Shown here: positions 36,225 through 44,451 of the stretch, piece after piece | Position numbering within the stretch: position 1 is the first letter of the stretch | Layout of the letters: each line of letters opens with the position of its first letter | Assembly: GCF_003702705.1 (NCBI RefSeq) | Contig: NZ_QZMN01000006.1 | Span: 62,001-126,000 of the forward strand | Direction: 5' to 3' | Length of the DNA stretch: 64,000 nucleotides | Source of the DNA: Ornithinimicrobium cerasi | Lineage (GTDB): Bacteria > Actinomycetota > Actinomycetes > Actinomycetales > Dermatophilaceae | Position numbers and translations under genes: made by a program | Notes under the pieces: generated by a model | What the model saw: only the letters and a program-made list of their open reading frames with translations | Databases searched by the model: none | What the model was told of the DNA's origin: nothing

Positions 36225-37130
36225 GTGGATCCCATCGAGGCCGTCAGGCGGTGCGGGGGGCGGGCGAGCATCAGGCAGCTCCGTGCCGCCGGCGTGCGTC
36301 ACCGGGACCTGCACGCGGCCGTCCGGGACGGGCACCTGGTGCGCAGCCGCCGCGGGCGCTACCGGCTCGCCGACCTGGCCATGCACCTCGACGTGGCGAT
36401 CGAGCTGACCGCGACGCTCTCGCACCGCAGCGCCGCCCTGCACCACGGTCTCGCAGTCGCCACCGCCCCGGAGCTCCCGGAGGTGACGGTCCGGCGCAAC
36501 CGCAACCTCACGGACGACCAGCGGCGTCGGGCGACGGTGCGGTGGCGCGACCTGCCGCCCGAGTCGGTGCACGAGGGGGTCACCACGGTCATCCGGACGG
36601 TGCTGGACTGCGCTCGTGACCTGCCGTTCACGGAGGCGCTCGCGGTGGCCGACTCGGCGCTGCGCCGTGACCTCGTGGACGTGGACCGGCTCCGGGCCGC
36701 GGCTGCGAAGGAGCGGGGTCCCGGTGCGCCTGCCGCCCGCCGGGTCGCCCTGGCGGCCGACGGCATGGCGGCGAACCCGTTCGAGTCAGCACTCCGGGCC
36801 CTGGCCCTGGACGCGGGCCTCCAGGTGCAGCCGCAGGTGCAGGTGACCGCGAGCGGGCTCTTCGCCATGGTGGACCTGGCGGACGAGGGCCGGCGCCTCG
36901 TCGTGGAGGCCGAGAGCTTCGAGTTCCATGCCACCCGGAGAGGCTTCCGCAAGGACGTCCGTCGCTACAGCGAGCTGGTGGTCTTCGGGTGGACGGTCCT
37001 GCGGTTCACGTGGGAGGACGTGATGTTCCAGCCGGGCTACGTGCGCTGGGCGCTGGAGTCGTGGCGGCGGTCGCACGATGCGGGGGCCCGGGTGCCCGCC
37101 CCGCCCGCGCACCTGCGCCGCCTCGCCTGA
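36225..37130 (+). CDS. AbiEi-type winged-helix protein with DUF559 (Vsr-fold) C-terminus, second copy
   Basis: A protein of about 301 residues with the same architecture as the gene at 16304-17269. The N-terminus (SIRQLRAAGVRHRDLHAAVR, RSRRGRYRL) is AbiEi-like. The C-terminal core is RLVVEAESFEFHATRRGFRK and DVRRYSELVVFGWTVLRFTW, the DUF559/Vsr pattern with Glu, His and Lys/Asp in register. GTG 36225 is a likely start; an in-frame GTG at 36177 would add 16 codons. Downstream 36 nt after the stop lies the second palindromic element. Orphan, with no AbiEii toxin nearby. Confidence 0.78.
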   Translation: MDPIEAVRRCGGRASIRQLRAAGVRHRDLHAAVRDGHLVRSRRGRYRLADLAMHLDVAIELTATLSHRSAALHHGLAVATAPELPEVTVRRNRNLTDDQRRRATVRWRDLPPESVHEGVTTVIRTVLDCARDLPFTEALAVADSALRRDLVDVDRLRAAAAKERGPGAPAARRVALAADGMAANPFESALRALALDAGLQVQPQVQVTASGLFAMVDLADEGRRLVVEAESFEFHATRRGFRKDVRRYSELVVFGWTVLRFTWEDVMFQPGYVRWALESWRRSHDAGARVPAPPAHLRRLA

Positions 37131-37166
37131 CAGCGGGCACCGGGCAGGTCCTCCCGTGTTCCGCCG

Positions 37167-37225
37167 AACGGGCACGATCGCTCCGGTCCTGCGACGACAC
37201 GGAGAAATTCGCGAATGTGCCCGTT
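37167..37225. repeat. 59-nt palindrome-ended element, right of second AbiEi/DUF559 gene
   Basis: Starts AACGGGCACGATC and ends GAATGTGCCCGTT, exactly like the left copy at 36089-36146, with TCCTGCGACGAC also conserved. Same orientation as the left copy, so the pair are direct repeats whose ends are also inverted repeats. It starts 36 nt after the gene's stop codon. Confidence 0.85.
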
Positions 37226-37240
37226 GCGCGTCACACACGA

Positions 37241-37374
37241 CAGGAGCACCGGGGCTCGGTGGCGGCCGTGGGCGCGGCCGACGGTCCACGGCAGGCGCAC
37301 CGGGGCTCGGGGGCGGCCGTGGGCGCGGCCGACGGTCCCGCGACAGGCGCTCCGGGGCGCGGTGGTGGCGGGCG
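37241..37374. repeat. Tandem repeat, unit about 51 nt, 2.6 copies
   Basis: Copies begin CAGGAGCACCGGGG (37241), CAGGCGCACCGGGG (37292) and CAGGCGCTCCGGGG (37344). The first two share almost the whole unit, including GGCGGCCGTGGGCGCGGCCG; the third is truncated. Spacers are absent, so this is not a CRISPR array. Confidence 0.85.
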
Positions 37375-37399
37375 TGATCGACGATCCGCGATATCCGGT
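37375..37399 (+). repeat. Dispersed ~22-nt repeat, copy R1
   Basis: Contains GATCGACGATCCGCGATATC. The reverse complement of the whole 25-nt element occurs exactly at 55668-55692. Related copies lie at 50835 and 55533. Confidence 0.85.
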
Positions 37400-37531
37400 C
37401 CACCCCCCACACCGCCTGGCCCCCGCCCGCCCCGGCTGCGTCTCCGGTCCCCGCCCCGCCCCCACCGCATCTCCGGTCCCGCCCGCCCCCACCGCGTCTC
37501 CCGCCCCCGCCCCGCCCACTACCCTCCACCC

Positions 37532-38905
37532 ATGGACCTGGCTGACCTCGGCGCGGCGGTGCTCGCGGACGCCTACGCGAGGGGGGAGCTCTCGCCGGTC
37601 GACGTCGCCGAGGCCGTCGCCCGGCGGATCGACGACGAGGAGCCGCGCCTCAACGCGTTCTGGTCCCGCGACGACCCGGAGGACGTGCACCGGGCCGCGC
37701 ACGCCTCGGCCGAGCGCTGGGCCGAGGGTCGGCCACTCTCGGTGCTCGACGGGGTGCCCGTCACCCTCAAGGAGAACATCGCCCGCGCCGGTGTCCCGAT
37801 GCCGGCGGGGTGCGCAGGCGTCACCCCGGTGGTCCCCGCACAGGACGCACCGGTCACCCGGCGGGTCCTCGGGGCCGGCATGCTCGTCGTCGGCTCGACC
37901 GTGATGCCCGACTGGGGGATGCTCTCCTCCGGCCACTCCAGCCTGCACGGCCAGACCTTCTCCCCGCTGGACCCGTCCTGGTCCACCGGCGGCTCCAGCT
38001 CGGGGGCCGGCGCGGCCGCCGCAGCGGGCTACGGTCCGCTGCACGTCGGCACCGACATCGGTGGCTCGATCCGGCTGCCCGGCAACTGGCTCGGCCTGGC
38101 GACGCTCAAGCCCAGCGCCGGCCGGATCCCGCTCCAGGCCCCCTACCTCGGCAGGGTGGCCGGCCCGATGGCCCGCTCGGCGGCCGACTGCGCGCTGCTG
38201 ATGCGCCTGCTCGCCGGTCCCGACCCGGTCGACTGGACCAGCCTCCCGGCGCAGGAGATCGACTGGGGCACGGACGCCCTGGACCCCGTCGGCCTCAGGG
38301 TGGGGCTGTGGACGTCACCCGGTTACGGGATGCCCCCCGAGCCCGAGACCGTCGCCGCGGTGCGCAGGGTGGCGGACGCCCTCGCCGACGCGGGTGCCGA
38401 GGTCGTGGAGGTCGGGCCCTGGCTGGAGCAGGAGCAGCTCGACGGGGTCGACCGGTTCTGGCGCGCCCGCTCGCTCGCGGACCTCGCGCGGCTGTCCCCC
38501 GACGCGCAGGCGCGGGTGCTCCCCTACGTCGCGGAGTGGGCCCGGGGGGCGGAGGGCCTGCGCGGCACGGACGTCATGGACGGGTATGCCGCGTTCGCGC
38601 AGGTGCAGGCGCGCACCGTCGCGGCGTGGGCCCGGGCGGGAGACCCCGACCTGCTGCTCTCCCCGGTCGCCCCGTGCGCGGCTCCCCCCGCCCACCTGCC
38701 CATGCCCTATCCCGACGAGGGACGGGGCATGTGGCACATCAACTTCACGATGCCGTGGAACATGACCGGGCAGCCTGCCGGCACCGTCGCGGCGGGCGCG
38801 ATGCCGGACGGACGGCCGGTCGGCGTGCAGGTGGTGGGTCGACCGTTCGACGACGCGGGGGTGCTGCGGGCGATGGCCTGGTGGGAGCGGGCGCGCGCGG
38901 CGTAA
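37532..38905 (+). CDS. Amidase-signature family enzyme
   Basis: A 457-residue enzyme of the amidase signature superfamily. The Ser-cisSer-Lys triad is visible: Lys in VTLKENIARAG, the loop STGGSSSGAGAA and the nucleophile segment GTDIGGSIRLPG. A hydrophobic pocket region (GMWHINFTMPWNMTGQPAGT) and RPVGVQVVGRPFDD close the domain. Hydrolyses a carboxamide; substrate unknown. ATG 37532 follows a C-rich leader without an obvious Shine-Dalgarno sequence. Monocistronic. Confidence 0.92.
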   Translation: MDLADLGAAVLADAYARGELSPVDVAEAVARRIDDEEPRLNAFWSRDDPEDVHRAAHASAERWAEGRPLSVLDGVPVTLKENIARAGVPMPAGCAGVTPVVPAQDAPVTRRVLGAGMLVVGSTVMPDWGMLSSGHSSLHGQTFSPLDPSWSTGGSSSGAGAAAAAGYGPLHVGTDIGGSIRLPGNWLGLATLKPSAGRIPLQAPYLGRVAGPMARSAADCALLMRLLAGPDPVDWTSLPAQEIDWGTDALDPVGLRVGLWTSPGYGMPPEPETVAAVRRVADALADAGAEVVEVGPWLEQEQLDGVDRFWRARSLADLARLSPDAQARVLPYVAEWARGAEGLRGTDVMDGYAAFAQVQARTVAAWARAGDPDLLLSPVAPCAAPPAHLPMPYPDEGRGMWHINFTMPWNMTGQPAGTVAAGAMPDGRPVGVQVVGRPFDDAGVLRAMAWWERARAA

Positions 38906-38958
38906 GTGGGAGCAGGCGCGCGGCAGACGGTGGTGGCAGCGCGCCGGGCGCGGGGTCG

Positions 38959-39975
38959 TCAGCGCCGGGCGCCCCGCACGAGGGCGCCGACCCCGGCGGC
39001 CACGACCGCCCCGACCACCGCGCCGACGAGCGCCCCGGCGATCTGGGTCGCGTGCTGCGGGTCAGCCTCCACGCCCTCCATCGCGCGGCGCACGGACTCG
39101 CGGTACGGCGTCACCCCGCCCTCCGGCGCCCCCACCAGCTGCTCGAGATCCTGCTCCCGGCAGACCACCTCGTGCACCAGCGACCCGACGAGCGGCTTGG
39201 CGACCGCGGCGTCGACCGGGGTCACCAGCCCTACCCAGTGGCTCGCCAGCCACGGCGTCATCACCGGGAGGGTGAGGATGATCCGGCGCCGCTGTCCCGT
39301 CTCCTCGGCGAACCCCTGCATCATCTCCTCGTACGTCAGCACGTCGGGACCGCCGATGTCGAAGGTCCGGTTGACGTCCTCCGGGAGCCGCGCCGCGGCG
39401 GTGAGCCAGTGCAGCACGTCGTCGATCCCCACCGGCTGGATCCGGTTGCGCAGCCACTTGGGCGCGACCATCGCCGGCAGCCGGGACGTGAGGTAGCGCA
39501 GCATCTCGAAGCTCGCCGAACCCCGCCCGATGACGGTGGCCGCCTGCAGCACCGCGGTGGGCACGCCGGAGGCCATGAGCAGGTCCCCGACCTCGACCCG
39601 CGAGGCGAGGTGCGTCGACAGCTTCTCCCCCGGGGGGTGCAGGCCGGAGAGGTAGACGATCCGCCCGACGTCCTCCTGCCGGGCCGCCCGGCCGAAGCCC
39701 TCGGCGAGGTCACGGTCCCGGCGCACGAAGTCGCCGGAGCCGTCCATCGAGTGGATGAGGTAGTAGGCCACGTCGACGCCGCGCAGCGCCGACCGCAGGT
39801 CCTCCTCCCGGGTGGCGTCGCCCTGGTGGACGTCGACCTGCCCCACCCACGGGGCGTCGAGGGAGCCGGAGCGGGTCAGGACGCGCACGTCATACCCCTC
39901 CTGGAGGAGTCGTGGGACGAGCAGGCCACCGATGTATCCGGAGGCTCCGGTGACGAGGGCGGTGCGTGGGTTCAT
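38959..39975 (-). CDS. NAD(P)-binding epimerase-like protein with C-terminal membrane-like tail
   Basis: A 338-residue atypical short-chain dehydrogenase. The Rossmann motif is ALVTGASGYIGGLLVPRLLQ, then DVAYYLIHSMDG in place of the active Tyr region and RIVYLSGLHPPG. The C-terminus (ALVGAVVGAVVAAGVGALVR) is one hydrophobic Gly/Ala/Val helix, an unusual anchor. ATG 39973-39975. It lies 7 nt downstream of the CPBP gene in the same operon, controlled from the region holding the GACAAA repeats. Confidence 0.85.
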   Translation of the reverse strand: MNPRTALVTGASGYIGGLLVPRLLQEGYDVRVLTRSGSLDAPWVGQVDVHQGDATREEDLRSALRGVDVAYYLIHSMDGSGDFVRRDRDLAEGFGRAARQEDVGRIVYLSGLHPPGEKLSTHLASRVEVGDLLMASGVPTAVLQAATVIGRGSASFEMLRYLTSRLPAMVAPKWLRNRIQPVGIDDVLHWLTAAARLPEDVNRTFDIGGPDVLTYEEMMQGFAEETGQRRRIILTLPVMTPWLASHWVGLVTPVDAAVAKPLVGSLVHEVVCREQDLEQLVGAPEGGVTPYRESVRRAMEGVEADPQHATQIAGALVGAVVGAVVAAGVGALVRGARR

Positions 39976-39982
39976 GGGAGAT

Positions 39983-40714
39983 TCACCTCAGTGCGGTCAG
40001 GAGGGGCGGGAGGATGAGGAGCATGCCGGTGGACCAGGTGATGTGCGTGATGGCCGGCCCGAGGACGCCGCCGGTGACGCGCCGCTGCAGCCCGCAGACG
40101 AGACCGATGCAGACGGCTGCCAGCACCAGGAGGGGCACGCCGGAACCGACGGTGGTGAGCGCGTAGAGGACCGTCGTCGCGGCGACGGTCCAGCGCTCGG
40201 GGATCGCGGCGTACAGCGCCCCGCGGAAGAAGATCTCCTCCGCGATCCCGTTGACGACGGTGAGCACGAGCACCAGCGCGAGGGAGCCGAACCGCGCGTG
40301 GTCCAGGAGGTCGTCCACCGGCGCCCGCAGCGGCGGGACCTGCGCCACGACGAGCGCGCCGGCGAGGAAGATCCCCAGGAGCAGGCCGCCCAGCGCCAGG
40401 GACTGCACCACCGGACGGGCGTATGACGTGCCCGACCGGGTGTGCGCGCGCCCCAGGTAGAGCGGGCCGGCGAGGAGCGCCCCGACCGTCCACGTGAGGG
40501 CGAGCGCGGCGGAGCCGAGGTAGAAGCGGGGGTCACCGGGCTCGAGGCTGAGCGACCACCACAGCAGCGCCGCGCCGGCGACGAGGGTGACCGCCGAGAC
40601 GACGCGCCGCCGCCGCATGACGTGGGCGGGGTCGCGCCGGGTGCGCGGCACCTTCGTGACGAGGGAGGCGCGCAGGAACGCGCGCAGCTCGGAGACGAGG
40701 TTCACGGTGCCCAC
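39983..40714 (-). CDS. CPBP-family intramembrane protease
   Basis: A 243-residue polytopic membrane protein with about six helices. The CAAX-protease/bacteriocin-processing motifs are EEIFFR and, further on, GPAITHITW with the His. Start GTG 40712-40714; a GTG three codons inside is also possible. Transcribed with the epimerase-like gene. The putative CarH-type repeats at 40745-40781 lie 30-70 nt upstream. Confidence 0.88.
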   Translation of the reverse strand: MGTVNLVSELRAFLRASLVTKVPRTRRDPAHVMRRRRVVSAVTLVAGAALLWWSLSLEPGDPRFYLGSAALALTWTVGALLAGPLYLGRAHTRSGTSYARPVVQSLALGGLLLGIFLAGALVVAQVPPLRAPVDDLLDHARFGSLALVLVLTVVNGIAEEIFFRGALYAAIPERWTVAATTVLYALTTVGSGVPLLVLAAVCIGLVCGLQRRVTGGVLGPAITHITWSTGMLLILPPLLTALR

Positions 40715-40744
40715 TCTGCCCTGTCCCTCCGTCGGTCACACCTC

Positions 40745-40781
40745 GACAAACTTTCTTGTGACAAACCTTTGACAAAGGTTA
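40745..40781. promoter_or_regulatory. Putative CarH-type operator (GACAAA repeats)
   Basis: GACAAA occurs at 40745, 40760 and 40771; the last two are spaced 11 bp (GACAAACCTTT, GACAAAGGTTA). The right part is also a palindrome AACCTTTG-A-CAAAGGTT (40764-40780). This is a low-GC island in very GC-rich DNA, between the divergent CPBP gene (minus) and small secreted protein gene (plus). Confidence 0.6.
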
Positions 40782-40854
40782 TGCAACAGGTGCATGCTAC
40801 CGCTATCCGGTCCGACGGTGGACCGGGACCGCCCCTGAGTCGAGGAGGACTCCC

Positions 40855-41190
40855 ATGAAGAAGACCGCCATCGTCCTGGCCGCCCTGGCGCTGACCGCCA
40901 CCGCCGCCGTGCCCGCCGCCGCGAAAGGCCACAGCCGCCCCGACACCGGCTGCATGCAGGCCGGCATCGCCACCCTCCAGGGCGCCGGTCTGATGGGCGA
41001 GGTCGCCAAGAACGGCCTGCCCGTCTCGCTGGCCCTCGCGCTGGACGTGGCGCCGCGCGACCCCTCGATCGTCCCCTCGCTGCCCGAGACGCTCCCCCTG
41101 TCCGTGGTGCTGGCCGACCACCGCGCCGGTGGGGACAGCATCTTCATCTACCCGTGGACGGTCGACGGCCAGTTCGCCTGCGTGCAGTGA
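40855..41190 (+). CDS. Small secreted protein of unknown function
   Basis: A 111-residue protein with a classic signal peptide (KKTAIVLAALALTATAAVPA, cleavage near AKG). The mature ~85 residues have two Cys (DTGCMQAG and QFACVQ at the very end) that may form a disulfide. No known domain seen. AGGAGG 8 nt before ATG 40855. Divergent from the CPBP gene across the GACAAA repeats. Confidence 0.8.
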   Translation: MKKTAIVLAALALTATAAVPAAAKGHSRPDTGCMQAGIATLQGAGLMGEVAKNGLPVSLALALDVAPRDPSIVPSLPETLPLSVVLADHRAGGDSIFIYPWTVDGQFACVQ

Positions 41191-41195
41191 CCGGC

Positions 41196-41247
41196 CGACG
41201 ACGCGCCCGCTCCTCAGCCGCAGGGCTGAGGCTCGGGCGCGTCGTCG
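41196..41247. terminator. Long bidirectional terminator hairpin
   Basis: Two 24-nt arms, loop GCAG. Left arm CGACGACGCGCCCGCTCCTC plus AGCC; the right arm is its complement except for two central bases. It sits between the convergent secreted-protein gene and flavin-oxidase-like gene, so it can end both transcripts. Confidence 0.9.
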
Positions 41248-41279
41248 TGCGCCACCCCCCTCGGGGAGGCCGCCGTCCC

Positions 41280-41828
41280 TCAGGGCAGCTCGACCACCGT
41301 GGACGACCCGCCCTCGTCGTCCCCACCCTTGCGACCGGTGATCGCCTTCACGGTGCTGACGGCCGTCCCGATCAGCGACTCGCCACCCCAGTAGTGGGCC
41401 GTGTCCCCCGAGATCTTCAGCACGACGTTGTCGGGGTTCTCCGGGCCGCCGTCCATGAACATGTCGGCGCCCTTGGACCACAGCTGCTTCACGAGCGCCC
41501 GGTCCTCGATCAGGGTCGCGGTCCCGGCGAGGGAGACCCACGCCTTCATCGACGAGTACGCCACGTTCACGCGCGGGTCGGCCCGCACGTCGGCCGCGAC
41601 CGCGCTGCTGGCGCGCACCAGGAACAGCACGTCGCCGTCCTCCTCGGCGAGCTGGGTCGAGAGCGGGCGGCTGGTGAGCCGACCCTCGGGCGAGTCCGCG
41701 TCGACGGTGGTCAGCATGGCGATGTCCATGCCGGAGATCAGCGCGTGGACCTTCTCGACGTCCGCCGGGTCGTCGCTGACGCGCACCGGGTCGGAGGGGC
41801 TGGTGTCGTGGTGCTCGTGGTGGGTCAT
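41280..41828 (-). CDS. PNPOx-fold flavin-binding protein (general stress protein 26-like)
   Basis: A 182-residue split-barrel protein of the pyridoxamine-phosphate-oxidase/general stress protein 26 family. Features: MDIAMLTTVDADSPEGRLTS, RPLSTQLAEEDGDVLFLVR and VNVAYSSMKAWVSLAGTATL, the usual FMN-contact strand and loop order. The enzymes in this group bind FMN or F420; substrate unknown. ATG 41826-41828 has AAGGAG upstream. It starts back-to-back with the DUF427 gene. Confidence 0.88.
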   Translation of the reverse strand: MTHHEHHDTSPSDPVRVSDDPADVEKVHALISGMDIAMLTTVDADSPEGRLTSRPLSTQLAEEDGDVLFLVRASSAVAADVRADPRVNVAYSSMKAWVSLAGTATLIEDRALVKQLWSKGADMFMDGGPENPDNVVLKISGDTAHYWGGESLIGTAVSTVKAITGRKGGDDEGGSSTVVELP

Positions 41829-41944
41829 CGAGGAGCTCCTTCTGCAGAGGTATACCGTCGCGCCGGCAGGCGCGGACCGTCCCCTCACGCTAGCCGCGGG
41901 GGGCTGATCCGGCAGGTCGGGACAGCGAGAGGAAGGACGGGACG

Positions 41945-42463
41945 ATGACCCAGGACGAGGGGCAGGCGGTGACGGAGTCGGTGTGGGACTACCCCCGACC
42001 CCCGGCCGTCGACGGGTCCGGCACGGAGCAGGTGGTCGTCGTCTTCGGCGGCGTCGAGGTGGCGCGCAGCACCCAGGCCCTGCGCGTCCTGGAGACCTCG
42101 CACCCGCCGACCTACTACCTCCCCCGGGCCGCCTTCGCCGACGGGGTCCTGCGGGCGGCGCAGGACGCGCACACCACGTGGTGCGAGTTCAAGGGCACCG
42201 CGACCTACTGGGACCTCGTCGTCGGCAGGGTCCGCCGCCCCCGGGCGGCGTGGAGCTACGAGTCGCCGTCGCCGCGCTACCACCGCCTCCTGGGGCACGT
42301 CGCGCTGATGCCGGGGCTGGTCGACCGCGCGACCTGCCCCGAGGACGGCTGCTTCGTCGACGGTGAGCGGGTGCGGCCCCAGGAGGGCGGCTTCTACGGC
42401 GGCTGGATCACCTCGCGGGTCACCGGTCCCTTCAAGGGACCCCCCGGCACCCGCGGCTGGTAG
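41945..42463 (+). CDS. DUF427-family protein
   Basis: A 172-residue DUF427 protein. The motif ETSHPPTYYLPR is characteristic, followed by TTWCEFKGTATYWDL and AAWSYESPSPRY. Function unknown; DUF427 genes are often found near photolyase and other light-response genes. ATG 41945. Ends 7 nt before the convergent TspO-like gene. Confidence 0.88.
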   Translation: MTQDEGQAVTESVWDYPRPPAVDGSGTEQVVVVFGGVEVARSTQALRVLETSHPPTYYLPRAAFADGVLRAAQDAHTTWCEFKGTATYWDLVVGRVRRPRAAWSYESPSPRYHRLLGHVALMPGLVDRATCPEDGCFVDGERVRPQEGGFYGGWITSRVTGPFKGPPGTRGW

Positions 42464-42470
42464 CGCGCCC

Positions 42471-43274
42471 TCACGCCCCTGCCGGGACGGCCCGACCGCG
42501 ACGCACCAGGGCCAGGACGCCGAGGACTGCCACGCAGACGGCGGCGAGCGCGGCGGCATACCCGACGGTGTCGCTGCGCAGGTCGCCGACGAACCGGCCC
42601 ACCGACACCCAGGCCACCCCCCACGTCACGGCGGCGGTGAACGCGCCGCGGAAGACGCGGTCGGGGGTGCGCCCGAGCAGGTACCAGGCCAGCGCGACGA
42701 CGACGGCGAGGACGGCCAGCGTCACCAGGGTCGGCACGCGCCCGTCGGTGGGGACGCCGAGCCCGACGAGCCAGGACGCGATGTTGGCGCAGGTCGCCAC
42801 GCACACCCAGCCGAGGTAGAGGCCGAACGTCCCGGAGACGAGCACCCGCGGCGCCAGCCCCTCGTCCGGCATCCCGGCCGTGCGGCGCAGGACGAGACCG
42901 AGCGAGAGGGCGATCCCGAGGATGACGAGCACCGAGACCAGGATCCAGCCGGCGAAGACGACGAGCAGCCACAGCCCGTTGAGCGCGAGCGAGGCGGCGG
43001 CGGGCAGCCGGGTGAGCCGCGCGCGATCCGAGCGGGCGCCGTCGGGCAGCCACTGCCAGACGACGTAGCCGGCGAGGAACAGGTAGATGACCGACCAGAT
43101 CGAGAACGCCGGCCCGTGCGGCGCGATGAGGGTGGTGCTGTCCGAGAACAACCCCTCGCCCTGCTCCTCGACCCCGCCCGACCCGCCGACGAGGCCGGTG
43201 CCGACCAGGGTGCCGCCGATCCACAGCACGGCGGCGAGGGTCACGATCAGCTGGTCGCGGCGCAGGGTGCTCAT
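42471..43274 (-). CDS. Polytopic membrane protein, TspO/MBR-related
   Basis: A 267-residue protein with about seven helices. Trp-rich segments (SIWSVIYLFLAGYVVWQWLP, GLWLLVVFAGWILVS) recall tryptophan-rich sensory TspO/MBR proteins, but it is longer than the classic ~160 residues. TspO binds porphyrins and takes part in light or stress responses; here that is inferred. ATG 43272-43274 overlaps the stop of the SRPBCC gene. Last gene of the operon that begins with the DUF4397 gene. Confidence 0.75.
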   Translation of the reverse strand: MSTLRRDQLIVTLAAVLWIGGTLVGTGLVGGSGGVEEQGEGLFSDSTTLIAPHGPAFSIWSVIYLFLAGYVVWQWLPDGARSDRARLTRLPAAASLALNGLWLLVVFAGWILVSVLVILGIALSLGLVLRRTAGMPDEGLAPRVLVSGTFGLYLGWVCVATCANIASWLVGLGVPTDGRVPTLVTLAVLAVVVALAWYLLGRTPDRVFRGAFTAAVTWGVAWVSVGRFVGDLRSDTVGYAAALAAVCVAVLGVLALVRRGRAVPAGA

Positions 43275-43786
43275 GACAGGAGGCTAGCGAGGTCGGGCCT
43301 GGCGCCCCGGCGCTCCGCCGCGACCCCCATCCCCCGGACCATGGCCCGCATGACGAGCACGTGCGCCGGTAGCTCGAGCCACCACAGCAGCCGCCCGCGC
43401 CACCCGTCGGGGTGCCACTCGAGCCGCTGCTCCAGCAGGGAGGACGCGCCGTCCGGGGCAGCCACGGCCTCGTGCGTCAGGAAGGCCCGCCCGGGCATGC
43501 GCTGCTCCGAGCGCAGGGTCAGGCTCCGCCCGAGATGTATGTCGTGCACGCGCCACCCGTCCACGGGGTCCCCGGTGCGCAGCGCGCGGTCCGGCCGGCC
43601 ACGCAGGCCCGGTCCGCCCAGGAGCCGGTCCACCCGGCCGCGCACGGCCCAGAGGTGGTTCGCGGCGTACCACCCGGGGGCGCCGCCCAGGTCGGCGATG
43701 CACGACCAGGTGACATCGACGGGGGCGGCGACCCGGACCGTCCGGCGCTCGCGGAAGACGCCGTCACGGTCGGGGAGCAGGGTCAC
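43271..43786 (-). CDS. SRPBCC/DUF2867-type protein
   Basis: A 171-residue protein whose order of elements (RTVRVAAPVDVTWSCIADLG, APGWYAANHLWAVRG, GDPVDGWRVHDI) fits the START-like SRPBCC/DUF2867 fold that binds small hydrophobic ligands. No signal peptide. GTG 43784-43786 overlaps the anti-sigma stop as GTGA. Co-translated with the TspO-like gene. Confidence 0.8.
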   Translation of the reverse strand: MTLLPDRDGVFRERRTVRVAAPVDVTWSCIADLGGAPGWYAANHLWAVRGRVDRLLGGPGLRGRPDRALRTGDPVDGWRVHDIHLGRSLTLRSEQRMPGRAFLTHEAVAAPDGASSLLEQRLEWHPDGWRGRLLWWLELPAHVLVMRAMVRGMGVAAERRGARPDLASLLS

Positions 43787-44451
43787 CCGACCTCGCCACG
43801 GACGAGGCTGTCGCCCCCGTGGGCGGGGTCGCCGTCCATGTGCTCCCGGGAGATGTCGACCACGGGGAACTCCGCCAGCTCCAGCCCGGCGGGCAGGAGG
43901 TACTCGCCGGTGTCCCCGTCGAGGACGCCGAGGGTGATCATCCCGCTGGCGTCGGGCTTGAGCAGCCAGACCTCGAGGTAGCCCTCACCCGGCTGCGGAG
44001 CCGCGTCGAGCTCGACGCGCAGGCGCTGGTGGCCGTCGACCTGCACCACCTGGGCGCTGCCGGCCGGCTGCTCCTCCAGGAGCGGGGCCAGCTGGCCGCT
44101 CGCCAGCACCTGCCCGGCCCGGCCGTCGTCGGCCCCGCCCAGCAGCTCGAAGCCCGTCCACGTCACGAGAGCACCCACCGCGGCCGCGGCGAGGATCGGC
44201 AGCGCGAGCCCGCGGCCGGTCCGCCCGGCGCGACGCCGTCGGTGACGCGCGAGGTCGTCGGTGAGCTGCGGCATACCTGCGGGGTCCGGGCCTGCGGCCG
44301 CGCCCGTCGCGCGCAACCCGGCCACGATCGCCGTCCACACGTGCGGAGGGGGAGACTGCTCGACCACGCCGGCGCGGCGCAGCAGGGTCGTCGCACGGGA
44401 GTCGTCCTCGGGGTCGCCGGGACGGACGGTGGTCCTGAGCTGGTCGTTCAT
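43783..44451 (-). CDS. rskA: Anti-sigma factor (RskA-like)
   Basis: A 222-residue single-pass membrane protein. The cytoplasmic part contains PPPHVWTAIVAGLRATG, the PP.VW motif of anti-sigma-K-type factors. One helix is ALPILAAAAVGALVTWTGFE. The extracellular C-terminal domain has the RskA fold (GEGYLEVWLLKPDASGM). ATG 44449-44451 overlaps the sigma stop as ATGA. It should hold the sigma factor at the membrane until a signal triggers proteolysis. Confidence 0.88.
   Translation of the reverse strand: MNDQLRTTVRPGDPEDDSRATTLLRRAGVVEQSPPPHVWTAIVAGLRATGAAAGPDPAGMPQLTDDLARHRRRRAGRTGRGLALPILAAAAVGALVTWTGFELLGGADDGRAGQVLASGQLAPLLEEQPAGSAQVVQVDGHQRLRVELDAAPQPGEGYLEVWLLKPDASGMITLGVLDGDTGEYLLPAGLELAEFPVVDISREHMDGDPAHGGDSLVRGEVG

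Larger units (their letters stand above)
37131..37531. other. 401-nt repeat-rich intergenic region
   Basis: It holds, in order, the second 59-nt palindromic element (37167-37225), a ~51-nt tandem repeat (37241-37374), a copy of the dispersed repeat (37375-37399), and a C-rich stretch (37400-37531). In that stretch a unit of about 28-32 nt built on CTCCGGTCCC and CCCCCACCG recurs nearly three times; the minus strand is therefore G-run-rich with quadruplex potential. It ends at the amidase start. No protein-coding signal was seen. Confidence 0.75.

Noticed and set aside
36089-37225. Integron cassette with attC sites
   Set aside because: The elements begin AAC and end GTT, but the flanking bases do not fit the RYYYAAC/GTTRRRY core sites and no integrase is seen.
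37241-37374. CRISPR-like tandem repeats
   Set aside because: Units are directly adjacent with no unique spacers, and no cas genes are nearby.
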